Shown here: piece by piece, positions 11,601 through 22,859 of the stretch | How positions within the stretch are numbered: position 1 is the stretch's first letter | Layout: each line of letters starts with the position of its first letter | DNA from: Steinernema hermaphroditum | Lineage: Eukaryota; Nematoda; Chromadorea; Rhabditida; Steinernematidae | DNA length: 64,000 nucleotides | Assembly: GCA_030435675.1 (NCBI GenBank) | Contig: CM059622.1 | Coordinates: forward strand, 15,128,001 to 15,192,000 | Direction: 5' to 3' | Translations under genes and position numbers: made by a program | Notes under the pieces: model-generated | What the model was told of the DNA's origin: nothing | The model's database searches: none | The model's input: the letters and a program-made list of their open reading frames with translations, nothing else

Positions 11601-12149
11601 CAAGACTCGACGATGAATCGCCTCTGATGTATGAAAAGCTCACTAATTATTAGGCTGGTCAACAAAGCCTTGCGGTTTCTTCGAACTACACTTTTGGAGA
11701 AGCTTTTTTGTGATGAAAAAGTATTATAATATAACGCAATAAGCTCACCTTACAATCTACCTCTAAGAGCTTTTCCGTTCTCGAAAATTTGCATGACTCT
11801 AGGCTCTTGAACTAGAACCTCACAAGAAGGTTAAAAATTCCATGCGACAACCGTCTTACTTTGTTGCTGGGTGACAAAAATCGGCCAAAATTTGAAGTAT
11901 GTTAAGAAAATCATTGGCAACAAAAAATGCACAAAAATTCAGCCGAAATTGAGGAATAAGAATTTGGTAGAAAAACGGATTTTCGAGGCTCTATTAGCGA
12001 ATACCGGCCAAAAGTATTTTTGGCTGCTAGAAGTCGTAATCGGACCAAAATTGTTTTAAACTGTAATAAATTTTAATCAACCAGCATACGCATTACATAG
12101 AACACACATGCAGAACTTAACAGCATAGCAGTTAATCTTCTTTGTTTTC
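8623..12149. other. Intergenic with two GC-rich/ATTA islands
   Basis: About 3.5 kb without a supportable gene. Two GC-rich islands stand out, near 9200-9570 and 10950-11260. The first contains GGCCTTTGATCG, a match to the TCF/LEF core, followed by ATTAGCC. The second contains TTAATTAAG, GTAATTAAC and GGCCTTTGACTCG. Open frames through these islands lack splice sites and protein-like composition. Confidence 0.4.
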
Positions 12150-12572
12150 TTGTTTCGCTGTGTACGTCGTTTGGATGTCGATCGACGAGAGGGCATCAGT
12201 GGTGGTTCTTACCGTCACGGAAACACTCGTCATGGAGGCATGCACCATGGAAGGACGGGCCACGGTGGCATGCGCCATGGAGGGGTCCACGGTGGACGCA
12301 TCACCGGAGGTACTAACTACCTGAACCAAGCCCTTTCCATCCCCGTGGTTGTGAACGTCCACGCACCCCCATCCGCTTCTGAGAGGCGCCCGAGAAAGAA
12401 GCTTAGGACAAGAAGCTCCGAAGAGGGCTCCGAAGAAAGCTCTGAAGAGCTAGAACAAACCGCGAAGGAGATGAATATCGAACATTTAATGTTCTGTCTT
12501 CATTGGTTGTTATTGGTTATTGTGATAAAATACTTTTGGCCGCTATTCCGACTTTTGGCCACTATTTGCTAA
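12150..12572 (+). CDS. Possible Gly/His-rich, acidic-tailed protein (fragment)
   Basis: An open frame with no clear ATG at its start. It encodes a repetitive HGG/MHHG/MRHGG segment from two short tandem repeats (about 12230-12300), then a basic RRPRKKLRTR motif and an acidic SSEEGSEESSEELEQ tail. The basic/acidic architecture recalls the N-terminal half of the nested zinc-finger protein at 1047, but no zinc finger follows before the stop. It could be a decayed relative or an exon whose partners I cannot see. An alternative frame on the minus strand across the same bases is equally open. Confidence 0.28.
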   Translation: MFRCVRRLDVDRREGISGGSYRHGNTRHGGMHHGRTGHGGMRHGGVHGGRITGGTNYLNQALSIPVVVNVHAPPSASERRPRKKLRTRSSEEGSEESSEELEQTAKEMNIEHLMFCLHWLLLVIVIKYFWPLFRLLATIC

Positions 12573-13081
12573 TAGAGCCATTTTCAAACTGCAGCGGATC
12601 CCAATTGGAGCTCAATTCGTATCGCGGTGGCGAGCGGTCGGCATTTAAGAAAATGTCCGACGCCAACAATCCGGCTGCGTTAGAAGTCACTCTGAACAGC
12701 GGCGAAGACGCAATTTTCGGACCAAGGCCCAATCCCTCCAAAGAAGATGCGAGCTCAGAAGCAAGGTGCCACACACGAATTCCGAGTGAGCTATCCAATA
12801 CATGCCATCCATGCAAGACATTATACTTGTGCACGAGGTTCTCGGAGCACATAGTAAACGTGATTCCGTCTGCAGGCAAAATAGGAAGTACATAATAGGA
12901 AATAACAAAATAGGAAGTGAGCGATAAAGTGATGAGCATTAAAGATTAACAGGCTGATAAGAGAGTCATAAACCTAGGCAGTGGAAATGATAACTAATCG
13001 AACGTGACATGACCCACAGCCAAAATGGTGTTGATTGAGCGTGCGTGTCTTCGAGCTTTTATGTTGGGACTCATCCGCTGA
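12573..13081. other. Intergenic upstream of the 13.1-kb gene
   Basis: About 500 bp that should include the promoter of the intronless gene that follows. Open frames exist on both strands but are mirror shadows with no splice signals. Nothing else is recognised. Confidence 0.35.
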
Positions 13082-14110
13082 ATGCTTTCAGATTCCGCCC
13101 TAATGGACTCTGTACCGTACGAGTTTTGCCAAGAGGTCGTTGGGCTGCTGAATATGAAAAAGGAGAAATGTCGACAGGCTGCGGAACATCTGACGGGATC
13201 ATGGAAAATGGCCGTTGAGAAGTACGCTGAGAATGTTCGGCATTTTGGCATTGCAGTTTGGAAAGGCGACGAAGACCAATGGTTCTGCAAAATCACGGAG
13301 AGAATGAACAGGAATATGGAGAGCTCAATTTCGCTCGAAGAACTTTACTCCATCGATCGCCGCTTTGTCAAAATCTGTGATGTGACAGTTCGTGAAGAAG
13401 ACTACGGTGATGTTTTTCTTCCGAAACCAATCGGCATGTCAAAAGAACATCTGATCGAGATTCTGATTCCATTTTTAAATGCCCAGTCTCTTTCTTCGTG
13501 CACACTATCAATTTCGGTATGGTCAGCCGAATGTATGGCTATATTCAAACCGTATGTTGTCTTCGGACATCTCGCTCTTCCCAGTGGAATTCCCCTTAAT
13601 CACCAGGACGTCGAAGACTTTCTCGAAACTCAAATCGAAAAGAACTGCATTCTGAAGATTGTTCAGCTCTCGTTTTATTCTCATTCGGAGAGATTGGAAC
13701 AGATCCTGATCGACCTTGTAAAGAAGCCCAGCCACACGCGACTCGAAATTATTGGACCTGGGGCGTTGATGGTGACCATGAGGATCGTCAACGCTGTCTT
13801 CAAGATGTGGCACGAAACAGGGAAGAAGACTGAAATTCAAGGGGAAACGAACGTCACGGAAGAAGATCTGCTCTCCATGCCGTTGCCTGCAGGGGTCAAG
13901 AGAATTGCAAAGTGCGCAAAAACTAAAAATGAAACGACACACATTTTCCTTTGGACCCAAGAAGACCGGCCGGACCTGAAGTGCAAGTTGGTAGTGAAAG
14001 ACGACCGGGCCAAAGAGCAGAGCCGCACTGTATACATTAACAACCCTCTGCTGCAATATGGACGCGACTTCCAAGGTGTTCTATGTGGAGAACGAATAAT
14101 GAATACATAG
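13082..14110 (+). CDS. Intronless MDSVP-type family protein (copy 2)
   Basis: The ORF opens at 13082, but the Met at 13103 (MDSVPYEFCQEVVGLL) is the likely start because it matches the N-terminus of the family member at 32981 (MDSFSADFCNRVFGHL); the product is then about 335 residues. It is more diverged from copies 1 and 3 than they are from each other. It includes a central repeat-like region (LSFYSHSERLEQILIDLVKK) and a C-terminal region rich in charged residues. An AATAAA lies about 20 nt after the stop. No enzyme motif is visible. Likely a lineage-specific nematode family of unknown function, possibly F-box-like at the N-terminus. Confidence 0.7.
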   Translation: MLSDSALMDSVPYEFCQEVVGLLNMKKEKCRQAAEHLTGSWKMAVEKYAENVRHFGIAVWKGDEDQWFCKITERMNRNMESSISLEELYSIDRRFVKICDVTVREEDYGDVFLPKPIGMSKEHLIEILIPFLNAQSLSSCTLSISVWSAECMAIFKPYVVFGHLALPSGIPLNHQDVEDFLETQIEKNCILKIVQLSFYSHSERLEQILIDLVKKPSHTRLEIIGPGALMVTMRIVNAVFKMWHETGKKTEIQGETNVTEEDLLSMPLPAGVKRIAKCAKTKNETTHIFLWTQEDRPDLKCKLVVKDDRAKEQSRTVYINNPLLQYGRDFQGVLCGERIMNT

Positions 14111-14398
14111 AAAAGTGACTTGTCATGCTCTAATAAAAGGCATTGCCACGTAAGAACATCAGCCGATTTTTTGGGCAGCATCCTGATCCTTCGTTCTATA
14201 ATACAAGGGGTTTAGAGCCAATTTTTTGGGGTCCAATTTTCGACCTTGTTACCTTATTCTGAGTTGCTTCCTCTGATATCATCAATTATGAATGAGCACA
14301 GACGACAGTAAGATGGAGCGAAGAAAGTGCTATAAGAATATTCAAACGGGAATCTCTCAGCTCAAAATAGAGACCCATTGTGGGGGTCGCCTTGGGAA

Positions 14399-14672
14399 TA
14401 GGGTTGTCGAATCGAATCGAATCGAATAATTCGTGTTTTTACGAATATCGAATCGAATATTCGACTAAGTTCGATATGGTAGTCAAGGCCGCTGTAAGAA
14501 ACGAAGCGTCGACATCTGATCCCGAAGACGACTGGAGCGACGTGGAAGAGTGATTCGGACTTGTTTTGTTTTTTTCTCGTTAACAAGAAACTTCCCACCT
14601 TAGCTTTAGCCGATTCCTCAATTCGACCAGGTTCGATATTTGAGGATTTTTCAGTATTCGACAACCCTACTT
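14399..14672. mobile_element. MITE-like element with GGGTTGTCGAAT terminal inverted repeats
   Basis: The left end reads GGGTTGTCGAAT (14401 onward) and the right end ATTCGACAACCC (about 14657-14668). Together they form ~12-bp inverted termini, both flanked by TA, consistent with a Tc1/mariner-type TA target duplication. The left interior is a (CGAAT)n simple repeat with self-complementary ATTCG/CGAAT. No transposase is encoded in about 270 bp, so it would be non-autonomous. Confidence 0.6.
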
Positions 14673-16101
14673 GGGAACAAACGGCGTTGGATAGTCGGAC
14701 TTTTTGGGAATCCTAGGGTCATTTTTTCAAGATTTGGCCTCTGTTTCCTTAAAGTTGAAATGGCCCCGTGAAGTCACTATGTGCGCATAATAGCTGTGAG
14801 TGGTAGCTATCTGCTACATGTCTCCATAGCCGGTCGCAGTACTTAACCAATTATAAATGTTGGAATTAAGAGAACATGGTGATCTGAAGGGGGTTTCCAT
14901 TTGTGTTCCCAGCGATCGGTTGGGTCGTCCACTCGCTTTCTCTAAGGCTGTCTGAGCCGAATGAGTTGAGTGAGCGGTCGTTCTCGGCCGTCGTTGTTTG
15001 TGCAATGATCGCCCCGGCTCCCAGAAGGCCTGGAACACCAGGAAGCCGTAGTTCCAACGTCTTGCCAAGAAGCCCGTCACTGCCGCCCGACACTTCCAGA
15101 GAGAATTGAGTCTCGCCTCTGCTGACAACAAGATGTCCGACGCCAGGTCTCCATCTGTGTGAGAAGTCACCCCGAAGGTCGCCGACGCTCTGAGGACACC
15201 ACAACCACCACCGAAGATGCGACTTTCGGGCCTCCTACATATCTCTCCATGTTCAATCCAATCTGACGGCCAAACACCTATGATCAGCCAAAATTTACAT
15301 CATAAATTTTGCCATTGCCAGAACTTGACTTAAAGCGAAAAGATACACGTCATAACAGTTATTAGGGTTCTCTGAATTTGAAGGATGCTCTGTAACGACA
15401 GATCGTGGATGGAACGCTCTTTAAAACGGATACTAAAAGTTATCATGAATCACATTGTGACACCGAAGTCAGATAAAGTGCTGAACAGTAACTAGTAGCT
15501 AGTTGTCCAGTTGGTCAAAATATGAATCGAATCAAGCAGTTCTTTTGTTTGATGAACTTGGTAAATTAAAACTTTCGTAGGCGAACTTTGGAAGTCCAAG
15601 TTTTGCAAGTGCAAATCGGAAGCTTTCCTGAAAAAGGCGGAACGGTGGCAGTCGTCCACCCAGCACAAACGTTTCAAACACCTGCATTCTGGCACATATA
15701 AAGTTCGTAATTACCATTTTCCAGAACGCCAGCGTCATTATTCACGGACCACAGGCATAAATAATGCACGACACAGAGAACGGTGTTCGCTGTTCAGCTG
15801 CAATTACGTTTATATACACCTATGTGCTGTTCCTTCCTGTGGTTGGCGCTAGTGGTGTGTTCTGCGACTCTACCTACGACTCATGACCATCAGGATGACT
15901 CCTAGAGCCAGACACCAGGATAATCGAATTGCCTTCCAACACAAAAACGATCTTATTATCCATCAGTAATGTCAGGAACAGGTAAATGCAATCAAAATTA
16001 ACCTTTTTTACTTCATACTTAATTAGCACAGGCTTACCTTACCTAGTCCTACTGGAAGGCACAGTTACTCTCACCTTTTGGTATTTCCTTATACGGGCTA
16101 T
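14673..16101. other. Intergenic with GC-rich island 14880-15240
   Basis: No gene supported. The GC-rich block at 14880-15240 has long open frames on the minus strand in two registers but no splice sites or recognisable domain. The remainder is AT-rich and includes the promoter region of receptor A. Confidence 0.35.
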
Positions 16102-17797
16102 ATGGACTACTATCGTAATACGGGGATCTCTCCTCAAATGCGCCTTGTTACGATAGCCTACAGATTTCTGTTTGTGGCAATACTAACTCCAATCTACCTT
16201 CGGATTATATGGGTATGGAACGTCTAATGCTGTCAGAAAATACGGACTTTCTCAGATAGTATTAAGTAATAAAAAGCTCCGATGGAATGTGGCCTACCTA
16301 ATTATTGTAAATATCGGCCTTGTGGACATACTTCTCCTGCTGACAATGCTCTGGGCGGCTATAATGAGTATCGACGAGAGAACGATCGGGCATACGTACC
16401 TATTGGACATGACTACAGTATGCCATATACAGATGTTTGTGCTGAATGTTGACTGCTTAGGCTGCTTCTTACTATCAATGTCTGTACTTCATGGCCTACT
16501 TTCTGTTCTCCCTCCTTCTGGCCATTAACCGGATGCTTGTGATACAGGAGTGGAACATCGTTCCCGACATGGTCTATAAAGTAAGTGGCATCAGAGCTTG
16601 AATAACGAGCTCCAGCTCGGTTAGGGTTGACCCGGCTCAGGGTCGACTCAGGGATCGCTTGGAAACAATCACGACTGTTGGGGTCACCACAACTGATCCC
16701 ACGAACAGCGAACAGGGCCGGTGGCGATAAACTTCATTATTTGGGGTGTATTTACACCCAGAAGCGCTCCGATTGCAAAGAGGGCCGCTGTGGAGCGTTT
16801 GTCCTCTCCAAATTCCAAAACTCCAAACACTAAAGCAGTTACACAAAGTTCGAGCATACCTTAACATCACTCGGCGAAGTTGCGCATACGTTGTTTTTGT
16901 TTACGCGATAACATTTCATATGGATGCAGCTGCAAACTCTCTGAACACTGAAGGCAACCTTCTGCTACGGATGAGTTATGCATGGGATCAGTTGTACCCG
17001 ACCCGCGACTCGCGAGCAGAGACGGTCACAGACAAAGGGCATGTGGCAAAAAAGGGCGAAGAGAATGCGGTTTTCTCTGGGCTCTCTTCGCGCCGCTTCT
17101 CGGAAATAGTTACAAATGTGGTTCTAACATTTTAGTCCTTTTACCATTCTTTTTATTTTAGTGTTTAATTCTGGCGGCTTGGACAATAATCCTCATCGTC
17201 TTCCCCGTTTTATTTTCCCACTCTGGCTATGAATTTGCAAGTGAATACGATGTCGACTTCGCGATGTATGTCAGCCTTGGATTTATGGTAGAGAAGGTTG
17301 TTCAGAACATAGAACTTCCCCTTTACGTCGCGATCTTGTTAACCTACACAGTCGTTATACTTTTCCTTGTTTTCAAGGTAGTTTGAGAAGTATACACAAT
17401 CTGTTAATTAAAGTTTTAAGCGGAAAAGCATCAACCAGAAACTCAAAATGTCGTCGCCCGAAGGTCGGTTAGCCCTTCAGAGTGTGCTTTTATTTGTGCC
17501 ACAAGGATTGGCCTTCCTGGCTATGAAAGTTCTACAAAGTAAACATTCAACTCTCATGACGGCGATAGTGTTCAATTTTCCGAGACAAGTGGCCATCATC
17601 AATATTCTGCACGATCTATTGCCATTCTTTTACATGGCCACACTAATTTCCTTCAACAGGTCAGTCGACAATGAGCTTTTGAAACTGATCGCTGTTCTAG
17701 TGAAATACGTAATCTATTCATCTGCCAATGTGGATCGAGGAAAGTTATTCACATTCGTGTGTCGTCCATACATACTGCTGTCAGCGGGAGTAAATGA
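16102..17797 (+). CDS. 7TM chemoreceptor-like GPCR, copy A
   Basis: Six exons in perfect phase: 16102-16212, 16256-16417, 16461-16580, 17162-17377, 17421-17659 and 17701-17797, giving about 314 residues. Hydrophobic segments fall in order: TM1 in exon 1, TM2 in exon 2 (VNIGLVDILLLLTMLWAAIM), TM3 in exon 3 ending in LLAINR, TM4-5 in exon 4 (WTIILIVFPVLF; NIELPLYVAILLTYT), TM6-7 in exon 5 preceded by SPEGRLALQ, and a short cytoplasmic tail in exon 6. This is the architecture of nematode serpentine chemoreceptors expressed in sensory neurons. I cannot assign it to one str/srt/srx/srv-type class. Intron 3 (581 bp) is some 470 bp longer than in copy B because of an inserted sequence. Confidence 0.85.
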
Positions 17798-18628
17798 TCG
17801 TCCTGTTATCGCCATTGAAATGGGCAACATAAAGAGAAAGATGCTCTTGAACAAGACATGAAAACGCTTATCTTAAATGCTTTTCCATAGATCTATGTTT
17901 TATGACGTCCAGTGGTTGTCGTTAGAGCTATGACTCAAACAACCTGAGTTGTTGCCCACAGTATAGATCAAACTCTGATATGATAAACTGCTATCATTCA
18001 AGAGCAGATCTGGAAATCATTGTTTGTATCTTCTATTCGTAGCTCGTACCTTCTGAAGTATCTGCACGGCGGTGGGTCACAGGTGGCAGAATGAAGAGTC
18101 AGAGTCATCGGTTCGACTGTCCGCCAGCGCAGTGTTCAGAACTGAACCAAATCTGCGTGTTGAAATGAGGACGCGGGTGGTGAGGGGCGGTAGCTGTTCT
18201 TGGCCAGACGTTGGAATTCTCTGTGACCTTCTGGATGAGGGAGATAAATCGTAATACACCTAAATTATTGTGCAGATCAACTGCAGATCATCACTAAAGC
18301 CATCTGCATCTTTGTGTGAAAGCTTGTCTCTTCTTGAGTGTTGGCGCATTGGATCCAAGAGAACGGAGTACATGGTCATGATCGGTTCGGATGGCAGTGC
18401 AGTCTCCATAAATGCACCAAATCTTCGGCTAGGGTTGAAGTAAGTCATTGATACAGTTTCCTACAGCACACCACAAGGAATTCCTTTTAGCACAGAAACA
18501 ATCTTGTTAGCTTGTGATTAATGTTACAAACACGTGAATCGAATCACAATTAACCTTTTATCACCACGCTAAATTAGATAAGCCTGGAGTGCAAACCAAA
18601 CTTCCTGCCATTTGTTGATACGAGCAGC
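17798..18628. other. Intergenic between receptor copies A and B
   Basis: About 830 bp with no gene visible. It contains short fragments resembling the upstream region of copy A, including a stretch just before the ATG with the same spacing, consistent with tandem duplication of gene plus promoter. Confidence 0.35.
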
Positions 18629-19866
18629 ATGGACTACTACCGTAATACGGGGATTACTCCTCAAATGCGCCATGTTACGATAGCCTATAGGTTTCTATTT
18701 GTCACTATATCAACGCCCATTTTCGTTCGCATTATATGGGTAGGTCATATTTGAAAGTTTGTGTACTATATTGGAATTTTTGTTGGAAATTCTTAAGCAA
18801 CAAGAAGCTCCGTTCAAACGTGGCCTACCTACTTATTATAAATATCGGCCTTGTGGACATACTTCTCCTGCTGACAATGCTCTGGGCGGCTATAATGAGT
18901 ATCGACGAGAGAACGATCGGGCATACGTACCTACTGGACCTGACTACAGTATGTCATATGCCGATATTTGTGCTGGATGCAGATTGCTTAGGCTGCCTCC
19001 TACTATCAGTGTCTGTACTTCATGGCCTACTTTCTGTTCTCCCTCCTTCTGGCCATTAACAGGATGCTTGTGATACAGGAGTGGAACATCGTTCCCGACA
19101 TGATCTATAAAGTAAGTGGAATCAGAGCTTGAATCAGATGTCATTTTGATGGCACTGGCGTGGGGCTTTTGAATGAAGCTATAGTATACTTCACAAGCGT
19201 CCCTTTCTTCTATCCATTTTAGTGTTTAATTTTGGCGGCTTGGACAATAATCCTCATCGTCTTCCCCGTTTTATTTTCGCACTCTGGCCATGCCCTCGAA
19301 AGTGAATACGACGTCGACTTCGCGATGTATGCCACCCTTGGATTCATGGTGGATAAGGTTGTTCAGAACATCGAACTTCCTCTTTACGTCGCTATTTTGC
19401 TAACTTACACATTCATTGTGCTGTCTCTTGTTTTCAAGGTGGTTTGAAAAGTGTGTATGCTGCAGTAATGAAGGTTTTTAGCGCAAAAGCATCAACCAGA
19501 AGCTCACAATCTGGTCTCCAGAAGGTCGTTTGGCTTTACAAACTGTGCTTCTGTTCATTCCGCAAGGGCTAGCTTTCCTGGCCATGACGATTCTGCAGAG
19601 TAGATATTCCTTTCTGATGAATATGTTTGTTGATGGCCTTTACGGACGAATTGCCATTATCAATATTGTGCATGACATGCTTCCACTGTTCTACTTGGCA
19701 GTACTTATTGCCTTCAACAGGTTAGTGGAGAAGTAGTTGATCGCTATTGATCAATGATGGCTATTCCAGTGAAATACGGAGCCTATTCATCTGCCAATGT
19801 GGGTCGACGAAAATTATTCGCATTCGCGTGTCATCCATACATACAGCTGTCAGCGGAAGTAAATGA
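18629..19866 (+). pseudogene. 7TM chemoreceptor-like GPCR, copy B, probably damaged
   Basis: The nearest relative of copy A. Exon 1 (18629-18739), exon 3 (18992-19111), exon 4 (19223-19438), exon 5 (19482-19720) and exon 6 (19770-19866) are intact with the same lengths and phases as copy A. Exon 2 coding (KKLRSNVAYLLIINIGLVDI, ending 18948) is open, but no AG acceptor in the right phase precedes it. Copy A uses a clear ...ctcag at 16251-16255, whereas B has lost it. The only nearby AG lies inside the conserved Leu-Ser codons and would shift the frame. Either an unusual splice rescues it or the gene is newly dead. If functional it would be a ~314-residue receptor. Confidence 0.7.
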
Positions 19867-20647
19867 TTTACCAACCAATGAAATGCAATATTGAAAAAGA
19901 TACATACATGTAAAAAGATACATGTAAATACATGCATCGACCTGTTATCTCTTCCTTGCATGACAGTTGTGGAACATCCTCTATGTAGGGAGGATTTCAA
20001 AAAAAGTTCTATCTCACGGAGTCTAGTAGATGAATGCAGTTGATACTGATCATGTCAACCGTCGGACTTCCTATCGTGCCCCCTACTCAAGCTTCAAACT
20101 CGTTGTTGTTCCAAGCCGACGTTCGTTATCTTTATTTATGTATACACCTTGAAGCAAAGGGCTAACGGCGCTATAGTCACATGTATCCAGACCTTCTCCT
20201 GAAGGCCCAGCAAAAGTAGATAAAAAATAAACTACTACTTGAGATAACTTAAGCAATTTGCCTGATTTCGTCTCGGGATCGCAAGATCGATGAACTTTCT
20301 CGTGATCTCGAGGCTCTAATGACATCTCTGGTTGGGCTTCAAGGAGCAACTGTTCACAGAATAGTTAAACGTGTGTAGAAAGCCGGCTCTGGGTCGAATG
20401 AGGCGTCGGCTAATATTTAATAATAAGTACGTTTAATAAGTACTGGACAGTGCGTTGACAGCGAATGGTTGCGTTTGTCTTCAGCTTCACAAAGAGACCG
20501 GGAATCGACCGAAAATATCTACATCTATCGTCATAACATAACAACTCAACAACAACTAATCGCTTGGTAATCATAACCCGACTTCTAGGCTATTTATTAA
20601 CCCCACCTAGGCATCAGGTCTAAAAAAACCGCAAACAGCTGTGTACG
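19867..20647. other. Intergenic between copies B and C (convergent)
   Basis: No gene seen in about 780 bp separating the 3' ends of receptor copies B (+) and C (-). AT-rich overall, with repeated TACATGTAAATACATG-like short motifs near 19905-19935. Confidence 0.35.
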
Positions 20648-22356
20648 TTATCTACTCCTAGGCGTTGACATAACAGCTGAATTCGGCGAAACATATATCT
20701 TCAGTGTTGTCGGCGATCCAGACGGTAATTTCAGCATTTTCCTAATCTCGCTGAAGAACAGCATGAGCGTATGGGTCATATGGGCCGCTTACATATTGAA
20801 GGAGATCAGAACGACCAAGTAGAAAAACGGCAACAAATCATGCGTGACATTGATGATCGCAATATATCTTGGACGCGCATAAACTATAACATCCAGCCAC
20901 TTCCATCCATCACTTGTAGTTTGCAGGATCTTCATGCTGAGAAACACCAGACCCTGCGGAATGAACAACAACGCTGTCTGTAGAGCTAGTCGACCTTCGG
21001 GCGATGATAACTTCCACTTCTGGTTTAGAGATTTGCGCTGAAAGTGTTCTCTCCGACCTGCAAATGCTGGAAGTGGCCAACCTTTAGGATGAGCGTCGAT
21101 ATGAGGAAGACATGTACCGCTAAAATGCCGACATAGAGGGGAATTTCGACGTTCTGTACAACTTCGTCTTGCATGAATCCGATGCTGATATACATCGCGA
21201 AGTCGACGTCGTATTCACTTGCGAATTCGTCCGCATGTGCGAATAGTACCGGGAACACAGCAGCGACCATTAGCCATGTTATGAATACGGAACACTGTAA
21301 GTATGTATAAGCCGAGTGGGGAAGTCCGGAAAAGGCATCTGCTAATAAGGAATCTACTAATGAAGCGTTACAAAATGGTCTTTATTGCAAGTTGTAAATA
21401 ATGAATAATATCTAAACGATCTATCCATCAGGTAGATGGAACGAGTCAATGTCTTTTACAAAAACACATTTAGTTCATTGGATGTAGGCATACTGCATCG
21501 TCTATTTTTGGCTGTTTCTTGGAAACTACTGTGTCTTTTGGGAAAGCGACTTCACCGTTGTGTTCAGCGACCCCGAAAACAGGGGGACACCAAGTTTCAG
21601 AAGTTTTCATGAACTTTTTTATCCATTACCGGGTCCCTTTAAATGTCGTCTTTTGTGGGCTAGCTCTATTGCGGACTATATGCCACTTATGATCTGACTG
21701 TATGATCTGATTGGGGACTGATCTGATTGGGGACTGATCTGATTCTGATCTTTTGGGTACTCGGATTCGAACCGTCCATTTCTGTTCAGTAGTGTTTTTC
21801 AGTATAAGGGCCGTGTAGATGTCAGATAGGAGATTCATTGCCATACCTTATAGAACAGGCTTGGAACGATCATCCACTCCGTTATCACAAAAAGGCGATT
21901 GATGGCTAGCAAAAAGGAAAACGCAAAGTAAGCTAGAAAGTAGAGGCATCGATAATAAGACGCCGCCTGCAATAACTCTTCTCGGAAGGCAACGATTATT
22001 TCACCTACCGTAGTCAACCCCCGAAGGTAGTTATGTCCAATGGTCCGCTCGTTTATACTCATTATAGCCGCCCAGAACATGGTCAAAAGAAATAGTATAT
22101 TGATGATTCCGATGTTGACGATGAGTAAATATGCCATGTTGGTGCGGAACTTTCTTTGACTAATTAACGTCTAAAAGCTTAAATGTGACAATGCTCAAAT
22201 GGAGTGATGAGGAACCCAGATAATTCGACCGTAGGTAGACATCAAAAATACAACAAAAACAAAGCGGTACACTATGGTGACGTGACGCATCTCTGGAGAT
22301 ATTCCTGTGTCCCTATAGTAATGCACATCGAGCGACAGGTCGGAATAGTCGTCCAT
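20648..22356 (-). CDS. 7TM chemoreceptor-like GPCR, copy C
   Basis: Inverted paralogue with exons 22356-22216, 22170-22009, 21966-21847, 21294-21082, 21037-20793 and 20750-20648; about 327 residues. Exons 2 and 3 are the same length as in A, B and D. Conserved blocks are NIGIINILFLLTMFWAAIMS, CLYFLAYFAFSFLLAINRLF, EYDVDFAMYISIGFM, SSPEGRLALQTALLFIPQGL and the tail start EIRKMLK. Exon 1 is longer than in A, adding an N-terminal extracellular extension (DDYSDLSLDVHYY). The first donor, gttcct, is weak but retains GT. Intron 3 (21295-21846) contains a short tandem repeat. Confidence 0.85.
21690..21762. repeat. Short tandem repeat in intron 3 of receptor C
   Basis: Imperfect ~16-17 bp units built on GATCTGATTGGGGACT, about three to four copies. 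It appears to be simple intronic expansion. Confidence 0.75.
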
Positions 22357-22664
22357 GATGGGAATGTGCCCTGTACGTTGCTGGAAAACAGCTGCAACGC
22401 CAATACTAATCAAATATGTATGCGTGAAAAGGTTGGTTCCAATTAGTCCAAACGTAGTTTCCGCACTCAAGATAATGACATTGGGACTCTTCTGGACCGT
22501 ATAGTAAGGTAAACAAACACCAATACGATATCTAAACGAATTCCTTCAGAAAAACAGAGGAAGACAAGAAGCTTTTAGCAGTAGATTAAGACTACAAAGA
22601 AGGTAGGAACATTCAGACGTATATGATACATGTCCATGCAAAACGAGAATTTGTTAATAATCGT

Positions 22665-22859
22665 TTATTCATGCGGAGTGACCAGTTTTTCTTTCAAGTT
22701 GCAAGTATATGATGTCAGCTTGATGAGTTCAGGTTGGAACGGACAGGTGAACGGCAAACAGGAACCGAAGGTGCTATTAAGAACACAGTTTATTGACTCA
22801 TTACGATGACGTTTCATGTGTGTTGCTACCAAGCATGACGAACGGCTACAGAAAGCCAT
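22665..22859 (-). CDS. Small Cys-rich ORF, 64 residues
   Basis: The ORF begins MAFCSRSSCLVATHMKR and contains eight Cys in 64 residues (spaced C-S-R-S-S-C, then INC, GSCLPFTC and YTC), as in small disulfide-rich nematode proteins. A poly(A) signal AATAAA overlaps the stop codon, which favours a genuine 3' end. There is no signal peptide at this Met, and a 45-nt GT-AG intron can be drawn just upstream, so the true N-terminus may lie in an upstream exon that I could not place. Function unknown. Confidence 0.35.
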   Translation of the reverse strand: MAFCSRSSCLVATHMKRHRNESINCVLNSTFGSCLPFTCPFQPELIKLTSYTCNLKEKLVTPHE

